Origin: an uncultured Prevotella sp.
GTDB lineage: Bacteria > Bacteroidota > Bacteroidia > Bacteroidales > Bacteroidaceae
Direction: 5' to 3'
Assembly (NCBI GenBank): GCA_934254985.1
Contig: CAKQMS010000001.1
Coordinates: 1 to 64,000 of the forward strand
Length of the DNA stretch: 64,000 nucleotides
In this document: one piece after another, positions 45,813-54,201 of the stretch
Layout: every line of letters begins with the position of its first letter
How positions within the stretch are numbered: the first letter of the stretch is position 1
Notes under the pieces: generated by a model
Database searches by the model: none
The model's input: the letters and a program-made list of their open reading frames with translations, nothing else
Told to the model about the DNA's origin: nothing
Translations under genes and position numbers: made by a program

Positions 45813-45944
45813 TTAATATAGAAGTTTGTTTTATTGGTTGCTTACATGATTACAAATAATTACATATGAGTCCTCACATAGGCAATTTGTTTATAATTTG
45901 TTTGCAAAGTTACAATTTATATTTTAGATTGCAACTAAATCAAA

Positions 45945-46403
45945 CTATTTTTCGCTCGCAGAATAACAAACATTATATATTTTTGCCTGTCTTGCGGCTT
46001 GTTTCACCGCCGTAACCACTCCCATAGGTGCTTTCTTGTCGGCATAAATGGCTATCATGAGTTTCTGCTTGTCTTCGGGTGCTATCTCTGCCTTGGCTTT
46101 TATCAGATAGTCCACCACCTCGTCTAATGCCACCACCTTGTCAGCCACCTGCACACACACGGGCTGTCCCACGGCCTTGCCATCGGCGGTAGTCTTGCTA
46201 CCTATATACACATGTATCGTTGCCGACTTCTTCTTCACCTTCGACAGCTCGGTGCCTTGCGGAGTTTGATATCTCACCTTCATCACGTCGGTACGCATGT
46301 GGGTAACTATCATGAAGAAAAACAACACCGTGAATATCAAGTCGGGCAACGATGCCGTGTTTAGTCCAGGCATCTCTCTCTTGCTGCGTCTTATCATGCT
46401 CAT
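45945..46403 (-). CDS. ExbD/TolR-family biopolymer transport protein, second copy
   Basis: A 152-aa ExbD-type protein: short basic cytoplasmic N-terminus (RRSKREMPGLNTASLPDLIF), one membrane helix with the conserved Asp (LPDLIFTVLFFFMIVTHMR), and a periplasmic domain. It overlaps the preceding exbD by 4 bp (ATGA-type), so translation is coupled. With ExbB and TonB it uses the proton gradient to drive outer-membrane transport. Confidence 0.92.
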   Translation of the reverse strand: MSMIRRSKREMPGLNTASLPDLIFTVLFFFMIVTHMRTDVMKVRYQTPQGTELSKVKKKSATIHVYIGSKTTADGKAVGQPVCVQVADKVVALDEVVDYLIKAKAEIAPEDKQKLMIAIYADKKAPMGVVTAVKQAARQAKIYNVCYSASEK

Positions 46404-46936
46404 TTCTCACCTCCTTGTGCCTCTGCCACCATATTATATTGTTCGCTTATTCGCTGTGGGCACATATTCTTCACCTTCTCTCGTTCCTTGGCTGAGAGCT
46501 TAGAATATGGCTTCGAATATTTCTTCAACGCTATGCCGTTGCGTATATCTGCATAGGCAGCAACAATCTCGTTTTGTATTTTGAAGTAGGTGTCGTACGA
46601 CGACATAGGCTGCGCATTTATCGTGATAAGATGCGATTTGCCCACACGTGCCACAAAGTCGCGCACTTGCTTTCTCAGAGTTTTCATCTCTAATGGCTTC
46701 CCGTCTACAAATGCAGAGTCGGCATCCGTGATGGTGATAGCCATAAGCTTATCTTTGTCGATATTGGTTTCTTGCTGTTGCTGCTGATTGTCTACAGGAG
46801 GAAGCACACGACGCAAACCCTTGTCAAGATCCATAGAGGTTGTGACAAGGAAGAATATCAGCAGCATAAACGATATGTCGGCTGTTGACGTGGTGTTTAG
46901 GCCTGGCACCAAGCGTCGCTTATTGCGTTTTATCAT
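46400..46936 (-). CDS. exbD: ExbD/TolR-family biopolymer transport protein, first copy
   Basis: A 178-aa ExbD-type protein: RRLVPGLNTTSTADISFMLL with the essential Asp in the helix, then IFFLVTTSMDLDKGLRRVLP. The periplasmic part has a Gln-rich stretch (DNQQQQQETNID). Overlaps of 4 bp on both sides show a tight operon with the ExbB-side membrane protein and the second ExbD. Two ExbD copies are common in Bacteroidetes Ton systems. Confidence 0.93.
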   Translation of the reverse strand: MIKRNKRRLVPGLNTTSTADISFMLLIFFLVTTSMDLDKGLRRVLPPVDNQQQQQETNIDKDKLMAITITDADSAFVDGKPLEMKTLRKQVRDFVARVGKSHLITINAQPMSSYDTYFKIQNEIVAAYADIRNGIALKKYSKPYSKLSAKEREKVKNMCPQRISEQYNMVAEAQGGEK

Positions 46937-47448
46937 CTTCTCCTACTATTTTTTATTGTAAACACTATTATTGCCACTACGGCAACAACCACAAGCGCCA
47001 ACGAACTGTTGACAAACATATCTGCCACATGCAGCCACCATTTGTCGGCATATTCTTCGCCATTCACCATCATGGCTTCCGACGATCCTAAAGCCAAGGT
47101 CACCAGCAAGAGTATCGCAGTCAGTCCTGCCACACCATAGGTAATCTTCTTCACCGGTATGTTGTTCACGGTTCGCTCGCCCTTGCCTCTCGTAGATAGT
47201 GCTCGCGCCATCGACCATACGGTTGTTCCTATCGCAAGCACCACCACCAGCACCATAAACACCAACAGCACATTGGTGAACAATGGTGCCACAAAGTTGG
47301 AATCTTCGGCATAAGGGGTGTCATAGCCAACAAACCAAAACAGCATAAACACCACCATTGTCAATACCGACAATGCCACAAACATCCTACGACTCGGAGC
47401 GTTGCCCGAAGGTAGTTGCAGATTGTGAATATTTATCTTTTTCAACAC
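46933..47448 (-). CDS. Membrane protein within the exbB-exbD operon
   Basis: A 171-aa protein with a short basic N-terminus and four hydrophobic segments (RMFVALSVLTMVVFMLFWFV, VAPLFTNVLLVFMVLVVVLA, GVAGLTAILLLVTLALG and SLALVVVAVVAIIVFTI). No motif that I recognise. It lies 2 bp after exbB and overlaps exbD by 4 bp. This gene position is usual in Bacteroidetes Ton operons. It may be a structural partner of the ExbB/ExbD motor; that is inference. Confidence 0.75.
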   Translation of the reverse strand: MLKKINIHNLQLPSGNAPSRRMFVALSVLTMVVFMLFWFVGYDTPYAEDSNFVAPLFTNVLLVFMVLVVVLAIGTTVWSMARALSTRGKGERTVNNIPVKKITYGVAGLTAILLLVTLALGSSEAMMVNGEEYADKWWLHVADMFVNSSLALVVVAVVAIIVFTIKNSRRR

Positions 47449-47450
47449 TT

Positions 47451-48311
47451 TTAGTCGTTCTTATATTTTGCTATTGAGTCAAGGAGTGTTATCGCACTCT
47501 CTTCCATCTGACTTGTCAGATGTTCTATCTTTGAGAGTATATAGTTGTAGAACAGCTGCAACACCACAGCCACGATGATACCAAAGATGGTGGTGATAAG
47601 TGCCACCTTCATACCCGATGCCACGATGGCAGGACTGATGTCGGCTGCCTGTTGCATATTGTCGAAAGCCATCACCATACCTATCACCGTTCCCAAGAAT
47701 CCTAATGATGGTGCCATAGTGATAAACAATGTTATCCACGAGCATCCCTTCTCCAAGTTGGCTGCTTGCACAGAGCCATAGCTTGATATCGAGCGCTCTA
47801 TATTGTCCAAACTCTCGTTTATTCTCACCAGTCCTTGATAGCATATCGAGGCTACCGGACCACGGGTGTCGCGACACAAATCTTTGGCTCCTTCTATATC
47901 CTTGGCCTGTATCTTGCTGTCTACATCTGCCATAAACTTCTTGGCGTTTATCTCCGACAAACTAAGGTATATTATTCTCTCTATGCAGAAAGCCAAGCCC
48001 AATACCAACGCCAATGCCACAAGCGACATAAAGCCTGCGTCGCCCTCAATAAACTTTCGTTTCAAGGCATGCTGCATTCCGCCATCTTCTTCTGCCGTCA
48101 TGCTCTCGCCGCTATTGTTCATATAGCTGTCGGCAGCAGCCATCGCGCTATCTTCATCCAACGCTTCTACTGCCGAAGTGTCTGCCACGGCAGTAGTGTC
48201 TACGGCAGCAGCCTTGGCTTGCTTGTCTGCCGGAGCAGCCATCACGCCATTGTCGGTATGCCATACAGCCACCATGCCCAAAAACATCATCAATAAGATA
48301 ATCTTCTTCAT
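47451..48311 (-). CDS. exbB: ExbB/TolQ/MotA-family proton channel protein
   Basis: A 286-aa protein. An N-terminal helix and an Ala/Asp-rich stretch (about 25-85) precede the conserved core: FMSLVALALVLGLAFCIERI, then GCSWITLFITMAPSLGFLGT, VIGMVMAFDNMQQAADISPA and GMKVALITTIFGIIVAVVLQ. It forms the ExbB ring around the ExbD helices. The gene is separated from tatD by the 8-bp repeat array, so it probably has its own transcript start. Confidence 0.92.
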   Translation of the reverse strand: MKKIILLMMFLGMVAVWHTDNGVMAAPADKQAKAAAVDTTAVADTSAVEALDEDSAMAAADSYMNNSGESMTAEEDGGMQHALKRKFIEGDAGFMSLVALALVLGLAFCIERIIYLSLSEINAKKFMADVDSKIQAKDIEGAKDLCRDTRGPVASICYQGLVRINESLDNIERSISSYGSVQAANLEKGCSWITLFITMAPSLGFLGTVIGMVMAFDNMQQAADISPAIVASGMKVALITTIFGIIVAVVLQLFYNYILSKIEHLTSQMEESAITLLDSIAKYKND

Positions 48312-48339
48312 CTTTCTTTAGTATGTATGTGTATATATC

Positions 48340-48438
48340 TACTTTTTACTTTTTTACCCTTTTACTTTTTTACCTTTTTACCTTTTTACCTTTTTACCCT
48401 TTTACCCTTTTACCTTTTCACCTTTTCACCCTTTCACC
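48340..48438 (-). repeat. 8-bp tandem repeat (GTAAAAAG)n at the tatD stop
   Basis: About twelve units. Read in the tatD direction they are GTGAAAAG, then GTAAAAGG/GTAAAAAG. The array begins in the last codons of tatD (VKG, stop TGA). Same unit and same orientation relative to the gene as at folA. Confidence 0.9.
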
Positions 48439-49205
48439 TTCATCACTCTCAATGCCGTAGCCGTGGTTGTTGCAGCCACTTCTTCTGCTGTCACACCATA
48501 GCTCTCAGCCAATTGTTGGCATATCAGCGGTACATACGAACTCTCGTTGCGCTTACCACGATTAGGCACAGGAGCCATATATGGGCAGTCGGTTTCGAGC
48601 ACTATCCTGTCTAAAGGCACTACTGCAGGCAAATCTTCGCGCAGATGGCTACTCTTGAATGTCAGCACGCCACCTATGCCAAGCACAAAACCGTCGAAAG
48701 CCAATAGTTCTGCAGCCTCTTTCTGGTTGCCTGTGAAACAATGAAACACACCTCCACATAGCTTGTCGGCATACTTTCGCAATATTGCCACCATCTCGTT
48801 TTGTGCCTTTCGGCAATGAATCATTAGTGGCAACTGGCATTCCACAGCCCATTTCACCTGAGCCTCGAAAGCCTCAAGCTGTTGCTGCTGGTATTCGCGT
48901 GACCAATAGAAGTCTAAGCCCACCTCGCCAATGGCGATATATTCTTCTGTCATCAGCGCCTTCATCTTGTCTATCACCTCCTGATAGTCGTCCTTCACCT
49001 CCTCAGGATGAAGTCCTATCATCGGATATGCATAGCCAGGATATTGATGGCAAACAGCCATGAGGTTGTCCATGCCCTCAAGGTTGATGGCTGGCACAAA
49101 GATTTTTCCTATGCCTGCAGCCTTGGCTCGTTCTATCACCTCAGGCAAATCGTCCTTAAACTCCTCGCCATCTATATGTGCATGTGTATCTATTAACATC
49201 TCCAT
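48426..49205 (-). CDS. tatD: TatD family metal-dependent deoxyribonuclease
   Basis: A 259-aa TIM-barrel hydrolase: MEMLIDTHAHIDGEEFKDDL (HxH), IGLHPEEVKDDYQE, AIGEVGLDFYWSREYQQQQL, LMIHCRKAQNEMVAILRKYA, FHCFTGN and LETDCPYMAPVPNRGKRNES. Homologues are 3'-5' exonucleases with roles in DNA and RNA turnover. Its start overlaps the end of the prenyl synthase by 1 bp. Its terminal residues come from the repeat array. Confidence 0.93.
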   Translation of the reverse strand: MEMLIDTHAHIDGEEFKDDLPEVIERAKAAGIGKIFVPAINLEGMDNLMAVCHQYPGYAYPMIGLHPEEVKDDYQEVIDKMKALMTEEYIAIGEVGLDFYWSREYQQQQLEAFEAQVKWAVECQLPLMIHCRKAQNEMVAILRKYADKLCGGVFHCFTGNQKEAAELLAFDGFVLGIGGVLTFKSSHLREDLPAVVPLDRIVLETDCPYMAPVPNRGKRNESSYVPLICQQLAESYGVTAEEVAATTTATALRVMKVKG

Positions 49206-50176
49206 TACTTCACTCTGTGCATCATCTTGTCGGCATAAGCAAATAGTTCTGCCTTGCGCTCAGCAGGAGCGTTCACGGCATCCAGATACTTACGGCTCTG
49301 CTCAAAATAATATTCTATCTTCTTTTGTGCCAACTTGTCTATACCTATCTTATTATATAGGGCTGTCACGGCAGCTATCTTCTCCTTCGCGTCAAACTCC
49401 TTGGCTGTTGTCCATTTTGTGAGCTCTTCGCGCTGCTCGTCGGTAGCAAGGTTGAAAGCGTTTATCAGCATATATGTCTTTTTGTTCGACACTATGTCGC
49501 CTCCTATCGCCTTTCCAAACACCTTTGTGTCGCCATATACATCCAGGAAGTCGTCTTGCAACTGGAATGCCAAGCCTATCTGCTCGCCAAACTTATATAG
49601 GTTATCGGCATCTTCGGCTGAGGCATCTGCAAGCAATGCTCCCATCTTCAGGGCGCAAGCCAACAACACGCTGGTCTTCAAGCGTATCATCTCTATATAT
49701 TCGTCTTCCGAAACATCGTTGCGGTGTTCAAACTCCATATCATACTGCTGTCCCTCGCCAATCTCGAGTGCTGTCTCGGTAAATAGCGCCATCACAGCAG
49801 GCAACTTCTCTGGGCTGCATTGTGCCATACGCTCATAGGCGAGCACCAACATCGAGTCGCCCGACAGTATAGCTGTATTGGCATCCCATTTGCGGTGTAC
49901 TGTCTGCTGTCCACGACGCAAATCGGCATTATCCATCAGGTCGTCGTGCAGCAGGGTGTAGTTATGATAGGTCTCCAAACCGCATGCCTGCATCAATATG
50001 CTTTCGGGATTATCCTTAAAAATGTTATATCCCAAGAGCATCAGCACAGGGCGGATACGCTTTCCTCCTATAGAAAGAACATACTTCACAGGCTCATAGA
50101 GCGATGCTGGCTTACGATCGTAAGGTAGATTCTCAAGGAAAGAATTCACCAACTTCAAAATTTCTTCTGACTTCAT
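49205..50176 (-). CDS. Polyprenyl (trans-isoprenyl) diphosphate synthase
   Basis: A 323-aa isoprenyl synthase. GGKRIRPVLMLLGYNIF, the first Asp-rich motif HDDLMDNADLRRGQQTVHRK (DDxxD) and the second LQDDFLDVYGDTKVFGKAIG are visible. It condenses isopentenyl diphosphate with allylic diphosphates; product length (geranylgeranyl or longer) cannot be read from sequence. It lies between tonB (35 bp) and tatD. Confidence 0.92.
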   Translation of the reverse strand: MKSEEILKLVNSFLENLPYDRKPASLYEPVKYVLSIGGKRIRPVLMLLGYNIFKDNPESILMQACGLETYHNYTLLHDDLMDNADLRRGQQTVHRKWDANTAILSGDSMLVLAYERMAQCSPEKLPAVMALFTETALEIGEGQQYDMEFEHRNDVSEDEYIEMIRLKTSVLLACALKMGALLADASAEDADNLYKFGEQIGLAFQLQDDFLDVYGDTKVFGKAIGGDIVSNKKTYMLINAFNLATDEQREELTKWTTAKEFDAKEKIAAVTALYNKIGIDKLAQKKIEYYFEQSRKYLDAVNAPAERKAELFAYADKMMHRVK

Positions 50177-50211
50177 ATCTATTTATATTTTTCTTAGATA
50201 ATAGGTATTGC

Positions 50212-50916
50212 TTATATTTTAAAAACAATCGGTATCGCAAACATAGTGCGACATGGCTTGGCATTCGATATGCCTGGCTTCCAATGCGGCATCATCTTCA
50301 CCACTCTCAGCGCCTCGTTGTCGAGTATCGGACTTACCGATTTCTGTATCTTTGGCGAGGCTATGCTTCCGTCTTTGTTTATTATAAACGACACAACCAC
50401 CTTGCCTTCTATCCTATCGCGGCGTGCAGCCTCGGGATATTTCAGGTTTGCCGTGAGCCATTTCATAAACTCCACTATACCACCAGGAAACTCCGGAATC
50501 TTCTCTACTGTCGTCAACACCAGCGAGTCGCCAAGGCTGGCTGGCGTCTGTGGCAGCGCCTCGGTCACATGTGCGTCTTCTGCCTGTCCTTCGCCATTGC
50601 CCACCAATAGCTCGCTTGTCTGAGCAGCTATCTTCTCGGTGTTGTCGTCGGCATTGTCCACCGCCTTCACCTTCTCCGTTATCGACTTCGATACTGCGTT
50701 CGTTGCTGCCATCATCTCCGAACGGTCCATGGCTGGCGCAAGTTCCATGTCTTGTGCCATATCGTCCATAGCTTCTTGCATGTCGCCACTATCGTCGGCG
50801 GGTGTGGAATATTCCAAGCATGCAAGCACCAACGACAATGCCACCATCAAGCCCAACAGGAATGCTATCGGGCGATATTTTTCAATGTCTGCTTTATTAC
50901 TTTTCTTAATTTCCAC
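50212..50916 (-). CDS. tonB: TonB energy-transducing protein
   Basis: A 234-aa TonB: a cytoplasmic basic start, one membrane helix (about 16-35, YRPIAFLLGLMVALSLVLAC), a Met/Asp/Glu-rich periplasmic linker instead of the usual Pro-rich one, and the C-terminal TonB domain (FPGGIVEFMKWLTANLKYPE, VVVSFIINKDGSIASPKIQK, MPHWKPGISNAKPC). It carries energy from ExbB/ExbD to outer-membrane receptors. The ExbB/ExbD genes lie about 2 kb downstream on the same strand. Confidence 0.93.
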   Translation of the reverse strand: MEIKKSNKADIEKYRPIAFLLGLMVALSLVLACLEYSTPADDSGDMQEAMDDMAQDMELAPAMDRSEMMAATNAVSKSITEKVKAVDNADDNTEKIAAQTSELLVGNGEGQAEDAHVTEALPQTPASLGDSLVLTTVEKIPEFPGGIVEFMKWLTANLKYPEAARRDRIEGKVVVSFIINKDGSIASPKIQKSVSPILDNEALRVVKMMPHWKPGISNAKPCRTMFAIPIVFKI

Positions 50917-51020
50917 ACTAAAATTGATTCTTTTACGTTATACTATCGCAATTCTAACGCAAAAGTACTCCATATATTTGAAAAAAAGGAGTAACTTTGC
51001 CGATAATTTACAAAAAATCA

Positions 51021-51965
51021 ATGAAAAGAGCAATTTCAGCATTCGCATTAACGTTTATTGTCTCAACTGCCGTGGCGCAGGTGAGTCAGAATGCTTATAA
51101 TTTTCTTCGTCTGCCTGTTAGCGCACATGCTGCCGCGTTGGGTGGCGACAATATCACCATCATCGACGACGACGCATCATTGATGTTCCATAATCCTGCC
51201 CTCCTCTCGTCGGTTGCCACCAAGACCGTGGGTCTCAACTACATGAACTATATGTCGGGCTCTTCCACAGCCAGCGCTTCATACAATCAGGCTGTCAACG
51301 ATCGTGGCTCTTGGGCTGTTTCCGGGCAGTACGTCAACTATGGCAAAATGAAGGAGATGGACGAAAACAACATCCAGCTTGGTGAGTTCTCTGCCAAGGA
51401 TATTGCTCTCACGGGATATTTCTCCTATATGCTCACCGACCATATAGCTGGTGGCGTGGCTGCACGATTCATCACTTCCTACATCGGCGACTATAATTCC
51501 GTTGCCATGGGTGTAGACCTTGGCATCAACTATTTCGACTCCGAGAATGGATGGTCCATATCTGCCGTTGCCAAGAATCTTGGCGGACAGCTCAAAGCCT
51601 ACAACGACGACTACGAGAAAATGCCTCTCGACTTGCAGCTTGGCGTCACCAAGCGTCTCGTCAACACTCCGTTGCAGTTTTCTGCCACCCTCGTCGACCT
51701 CAACCATACCGACTACAAATTCATCAACCATTGGGTGATGGGTGCCGAAATATTGCTGTCGCAAACCATGTGGGTGGGAGCAGGCTACAACTTCCGTCGT
51801 GCCAACGAAATGAAAATCATCAATGGCGAAGAGGAGAGCAGCCACGGCGCAGGCCTATCATTGGGTGGCGGAATCAATCTCGACCGCTTTAGCCTAAACA
51901 TCGCCTATGGCAAATATCACGTATCAAGTTCATCGATAATACTTAACTTAGCATATAAACTATGA
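51021..51965 (+). CDS. porQ: Type IX secretion system protein PorQ
   Basis: 314 aa from ATG 51021 ([20 protein letters not shown], signal peptide). [40 protein letters not shown] and [20 protein letters not shown] are PorQ-type. The remainder is an outer-membrane beta-barrel ending in ILNLAYKL. PorQ forms part of the PorU/PorV/PorZ/PorQ attachment machinery. It overlaps cmk by 4 bp, the conserved Bacteroidetes porQ-cmk arrangement. Confidence 0.9.
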   Translation: MKRAISAFALTFIVSTAVAQVSQNAYNFLRLPVSAHAAALGGDNITIIDDDASLMFHNPALLSSVATKTVGLNYMNYMSGSSTASASYNQAVNDRGSWAVSGQYVNYGKMKEMDENNIQLGEFSAKDIALTGYFSYMLTDHIAGGVAARFITSYIGDYNSVAMGVDLGINYFDSENGWSISAVAKNLGGQLKAYNDDYEKMPLDLQLGVTKRLVNTPLQFSATLVDLNHTDYKFINHWVMGAEILLSQTMWVGAGYNFRRANEMKIINGEEESSHGAGLSLGGGINLDRFSLNIAYGKYHVSSSSIILNLAYKL

Positions 51966-52648
51966 AAAAGATTACTATAGCCATCGATGGCTATTCATCA
52001 TGTGGAAAAAGCACCATGGCGAAGCAGCTTGCTCGCAAATTGGGCTACATCTATGTAGACACAGGTGCCATGTATCGCTCAGTCACTCTCTATGCTCTTC
52101 GCAATGGCATCTTCAATGCCGACGGCAGCATCGACACCGAGCGCCTGCAGGCTGAAATGCCTAATATCCACATCTCGTTCCTACTCAATGCCACCACAGG
52201 CACTCCTGATACCTATCTCAATGGCGAACTTGTGGAAAAAGAAATCCGCTCGCTCCAGGTCAGCAATCATGTTAGCCCTATCGCAGCCCTGCCTTTCGTT
52301 CGCGAAGCTCTCGTAGCCCTGCAGCGCCAAATGGGTGCAGCCAAGGGCGTCGTCATGGATGGTCGCGACATCGGCACAACGGTATTCCCTGATGCCGAGC
52401 TCAAAGTTTTCGTCACCGCAAGTGCAGCTGTCCGTGCGCAGCGTCGCTACGACGAACTTCAAGCCAAGGGCATGCCTGCGAAGCTCGAAGATATATTAAA
52501 GAATGTAGAAGAGCGCGACTATATCGACACCCATCGTGAGGTCAGCCCTCTGCGCAAAGCCGACGATGCCGTTGAGCTCGACAATAGCCATATGACAATC
52601 CCTGAGCAAGACAAATGGCTCATGGATATCGTTAGAGAAAGAAGTTAG
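51962..52648 (+). CDS. cmk: Cytidylate kinase
   Basis: A 228-aa P-loop kinase. [20 protein letters not shown] (P-loop), [20 protein letters not shown], and [20 protein letters not shown] are diagnostic, with [20 protein letters not shown] and a [20 protein letters not shown] lid region. It phosphorylates CMP and dCMP. Translationally coupled to porQ. A second cytidylate-kinase-like protein (31766) is unrelated in detail. Confidence 0.95.
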   Translation: MKKITIAIDGYSSCGKSTMAKQLARKLGYIYVDTGAMYRSVTLYALRNGIFNADGSIDTERLQAEMPNIHISFLLNATTGTPDTYLNGELVEKEIRSLQVSNHVSPIAALPFVREALVALQRQMGAAKGVVMDGRDIGTTVFPDAELKVFVTASAAVRAQRRYDELQAKGMPAKLEDILKNVEERDYIDTHREVSPLRKADDAVELDNSHMTIPEQDKWLMDIVRERS

Positions 52649-52909
52649 AGAACAAAAGAAGTTATCGCTCCCTGCGGTCGCTAGAAGTTAAAGCCATATG
52701 CTTTATAGCTGAAAAGGTAGCTAAAACTCAAGCAAAAACTATTGGCTTTAACTTCTTTTACTTCTATAACTTCTTTAACTTCTAAGAAACGACTAACAAT
52801 TTCTAAGCAAATCACATCAAAATCACACGCTATACATATAAAAACGTGTTTTTTACCGATAAAATATAAGATTTTGCTGAAATAATTTCTTTTATTGTAG
52901 CTTTTACAA
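52649..52909. other. Intergenic region after cmk
   Basis: No gene is supported here. A 14-bp inverted repeat (AGAAGTTAAAGCCA near 52682, TGGCTTTAACTTCT near 52742), with a 45-nt loop, could form a hairpin after cmk. Beyond it the sequence is low in complexity (repeats of ACTTCT) and AT-rich. A 101-codon minus-strand frame (52681-52986) has no recognisable features. Confidence 0.4.
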
Positions 52910-53056
52910 TATCTTTGTGACAGAAAATAATTAAAGCGCAAACAAAACACCATAAATGTATAAATACGCATTTGCAAAAAGGACACATAGATTATAAATT
53001 TTGAGTTAATTACTGTTTTTTAGCGAAAACGCCACGTCGTGAGACGTGGCGTTTTC
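52910..53056 (+). ncRNA. Candidate small RNA between cmk and ispH
   Basis: TATCTTTG (52910-52917) matches the -7 box. No coding frame follows. A strong rho-independent terminator at 53025-53056 (perfect 14-bp stem, GTGA loop, T-rich tail) ends the unit, giving a transcript of about 130 nt. The -33 box is weak (TTTC). The terminator could also serve minus-strand transcription from elsewhere. Confidence 0.4.
53025..53056. terminator. Strong hairpin terminator upstream of the dispersed repeat
   Basis: Perfect 14-bp stem GAAAACGCCACGTC with its complement, loop GTGA, followed by ATTTTAT. Confidence 0.9.
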
Positions 53057-53156
53057 ATTTTATCAAGCTTCTGTAACAGATTTTCTTAATAACCGAAAGA
53101 AAAACGCGACATAAAAGCTAAATTATATTATTATAGGTATACCAATATAGTAAGCA

Positions 53157-53310
53157 ACTATCGTTCAGCAACTTAACAGACTTCACTCGTTATCGAAACT
53201 ATATCTCGGACAATCTTTGCTTTCTAGCAAATCTATCTATGCTTTCTAGCAAATCTATATCTGCTTACTATCAAATGTCAATATGATTACTATCAAATAT
53301 AATTTAATAC
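53157..53310 (-). repeat. Dispersed intergenic repeat, copy 2 (inverted)
   Basis: Reverse complement of this stretch aligns along its length with 8572-8727. It has two 22-bp units built on TTTGCTAGAAAGCA. The hairpin CGAGAT-ATA-GTTTCG lies at 53194-53208 (minus). It lies just past the ispH stop codon. Confidence 0.75.
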
Positions 53311-53328
53311 GAAGGGGAAATAGGAAGC

Positions 53329-54192
53329 CTACTCCCCACCCTTCTTCATTATTTCGTCTCTACATTCTTCCATTAGCCATTTAGGAGTGCTGGTGGCACC
53401 ACAGATGCCGATGGTTTCTACACCCTGGAGCCATGCCATGTCAATTTCGTTGGCGCTCTCGATGAGATGGCTGTTGGCATTGACTCGGCAGCACTCTTTG
53501 AAGAGGACTTTGCCGTTGCTGCTCTTATGACCGCAGACAAAGAGGATGAGGTCGTGGCGAGAGGCAAAGGCTGCGATGTTTGGCATGCGGTTGGCAACCT
53601 GACGACAGATGGTGTCGAAGCTCTGGAAGGTGGCTGAAGGAGAAATGTGGGACTGGATATAGTCGATGATGTGATGAAAATCGTCGAGTCCCTTGGTGGT
53701 CTGAGAATAGAGGTAGATGTCTTTGGTGAAGTCGAGCTTCTTGACATCATCGATTTTCTCGATTACGATAGCTTGCTGGCGAGTTTGACCCACCAAGCCA
53801 AGGACTTCGGCATGACCGTTTTTGCCAAATATCACTATTTGGGCATCCGGGGCAGCATCGTACTGTCGCCTGATGCGGCGCTGCAAAGCCAGCACCACAG
53901 GGCAGGTGGCATCGATAATCTCGATGTTGTTGCGCTTGGCAAGCTCGTAGGTCTCAGGCGGTTCGCCATGGGCTCGCAACAGGACTTTGACATCGTGGAG
54001 CTCGGAGAGCTGCTGATGGTTGATGGTGACTAGCCCTTTGGCATGGAGGCGTTCTACTTCCATGCCGTTGTGTACGATATCGCCAAGGCAATATAGCGTT
54101 TTGCCCTTGGCAAGTTCTTCTTCGGCTTTGCTTATGGCGGTGGTTACACCGAAGCAAAAGCCACTACCATTATCTATTTCTATTTGGAGCAT
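53329..54192 (-). CDS. ispH: 4-hydroxy-3-methylbut-2-enyl diphosphate reductase
   Basis: A 287-aa IspH/LytB. IDNGSGFCFGVTTAISKAEE with the first iron-sulfur Cys, LGDIVHNGMEVERLHAKGLV, LLRAHGEPPETYELAKRNNI, DATCPVV with the second Cys, and VETIGICGATSTPKWLMEEC with the third. It performs the last step of the MEP pathway, making IPP and DMAPP. Length is usual. It is followed by the DUF1573 gene (9 bp), which lies upstream on the minus strand. Confidence 0.95.
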   Translation of the reverse strand: MLQIEIDNGSGFCFGVTTAISKAEEELAKGKTLYCLGDIVHNGMEVERLHAKGLVTINHQQLSELHDVKVLLRAHGEPPETYELAKRNNIEIIDATCPVVLALQRRIRRQYDAAPDAQIVIFGKNGHAEVLGLVGQTRQQAIVIEKIDDVKKLDFTKDIYLYSQTTKGLDDFHHIIDYIQSHISPSATFQSFDTICRQVANRMPNIAAFASRHDLILFVCGHKSSNGKVLFKECCRVNANSHLIESANEIDMAWLQGVETIGICGATSTPKWLMEECRDEIMKKGGE

Positions 54193-54201
54193 TTGGGAGG
54201 G

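Noticed and set aside
52681..52986. 101-codon minus-strand frame after cmk
   Set aside because: Low-complexity C-terminus made from ACTTCT repeats and overlap with the candidate sRNA promoter.
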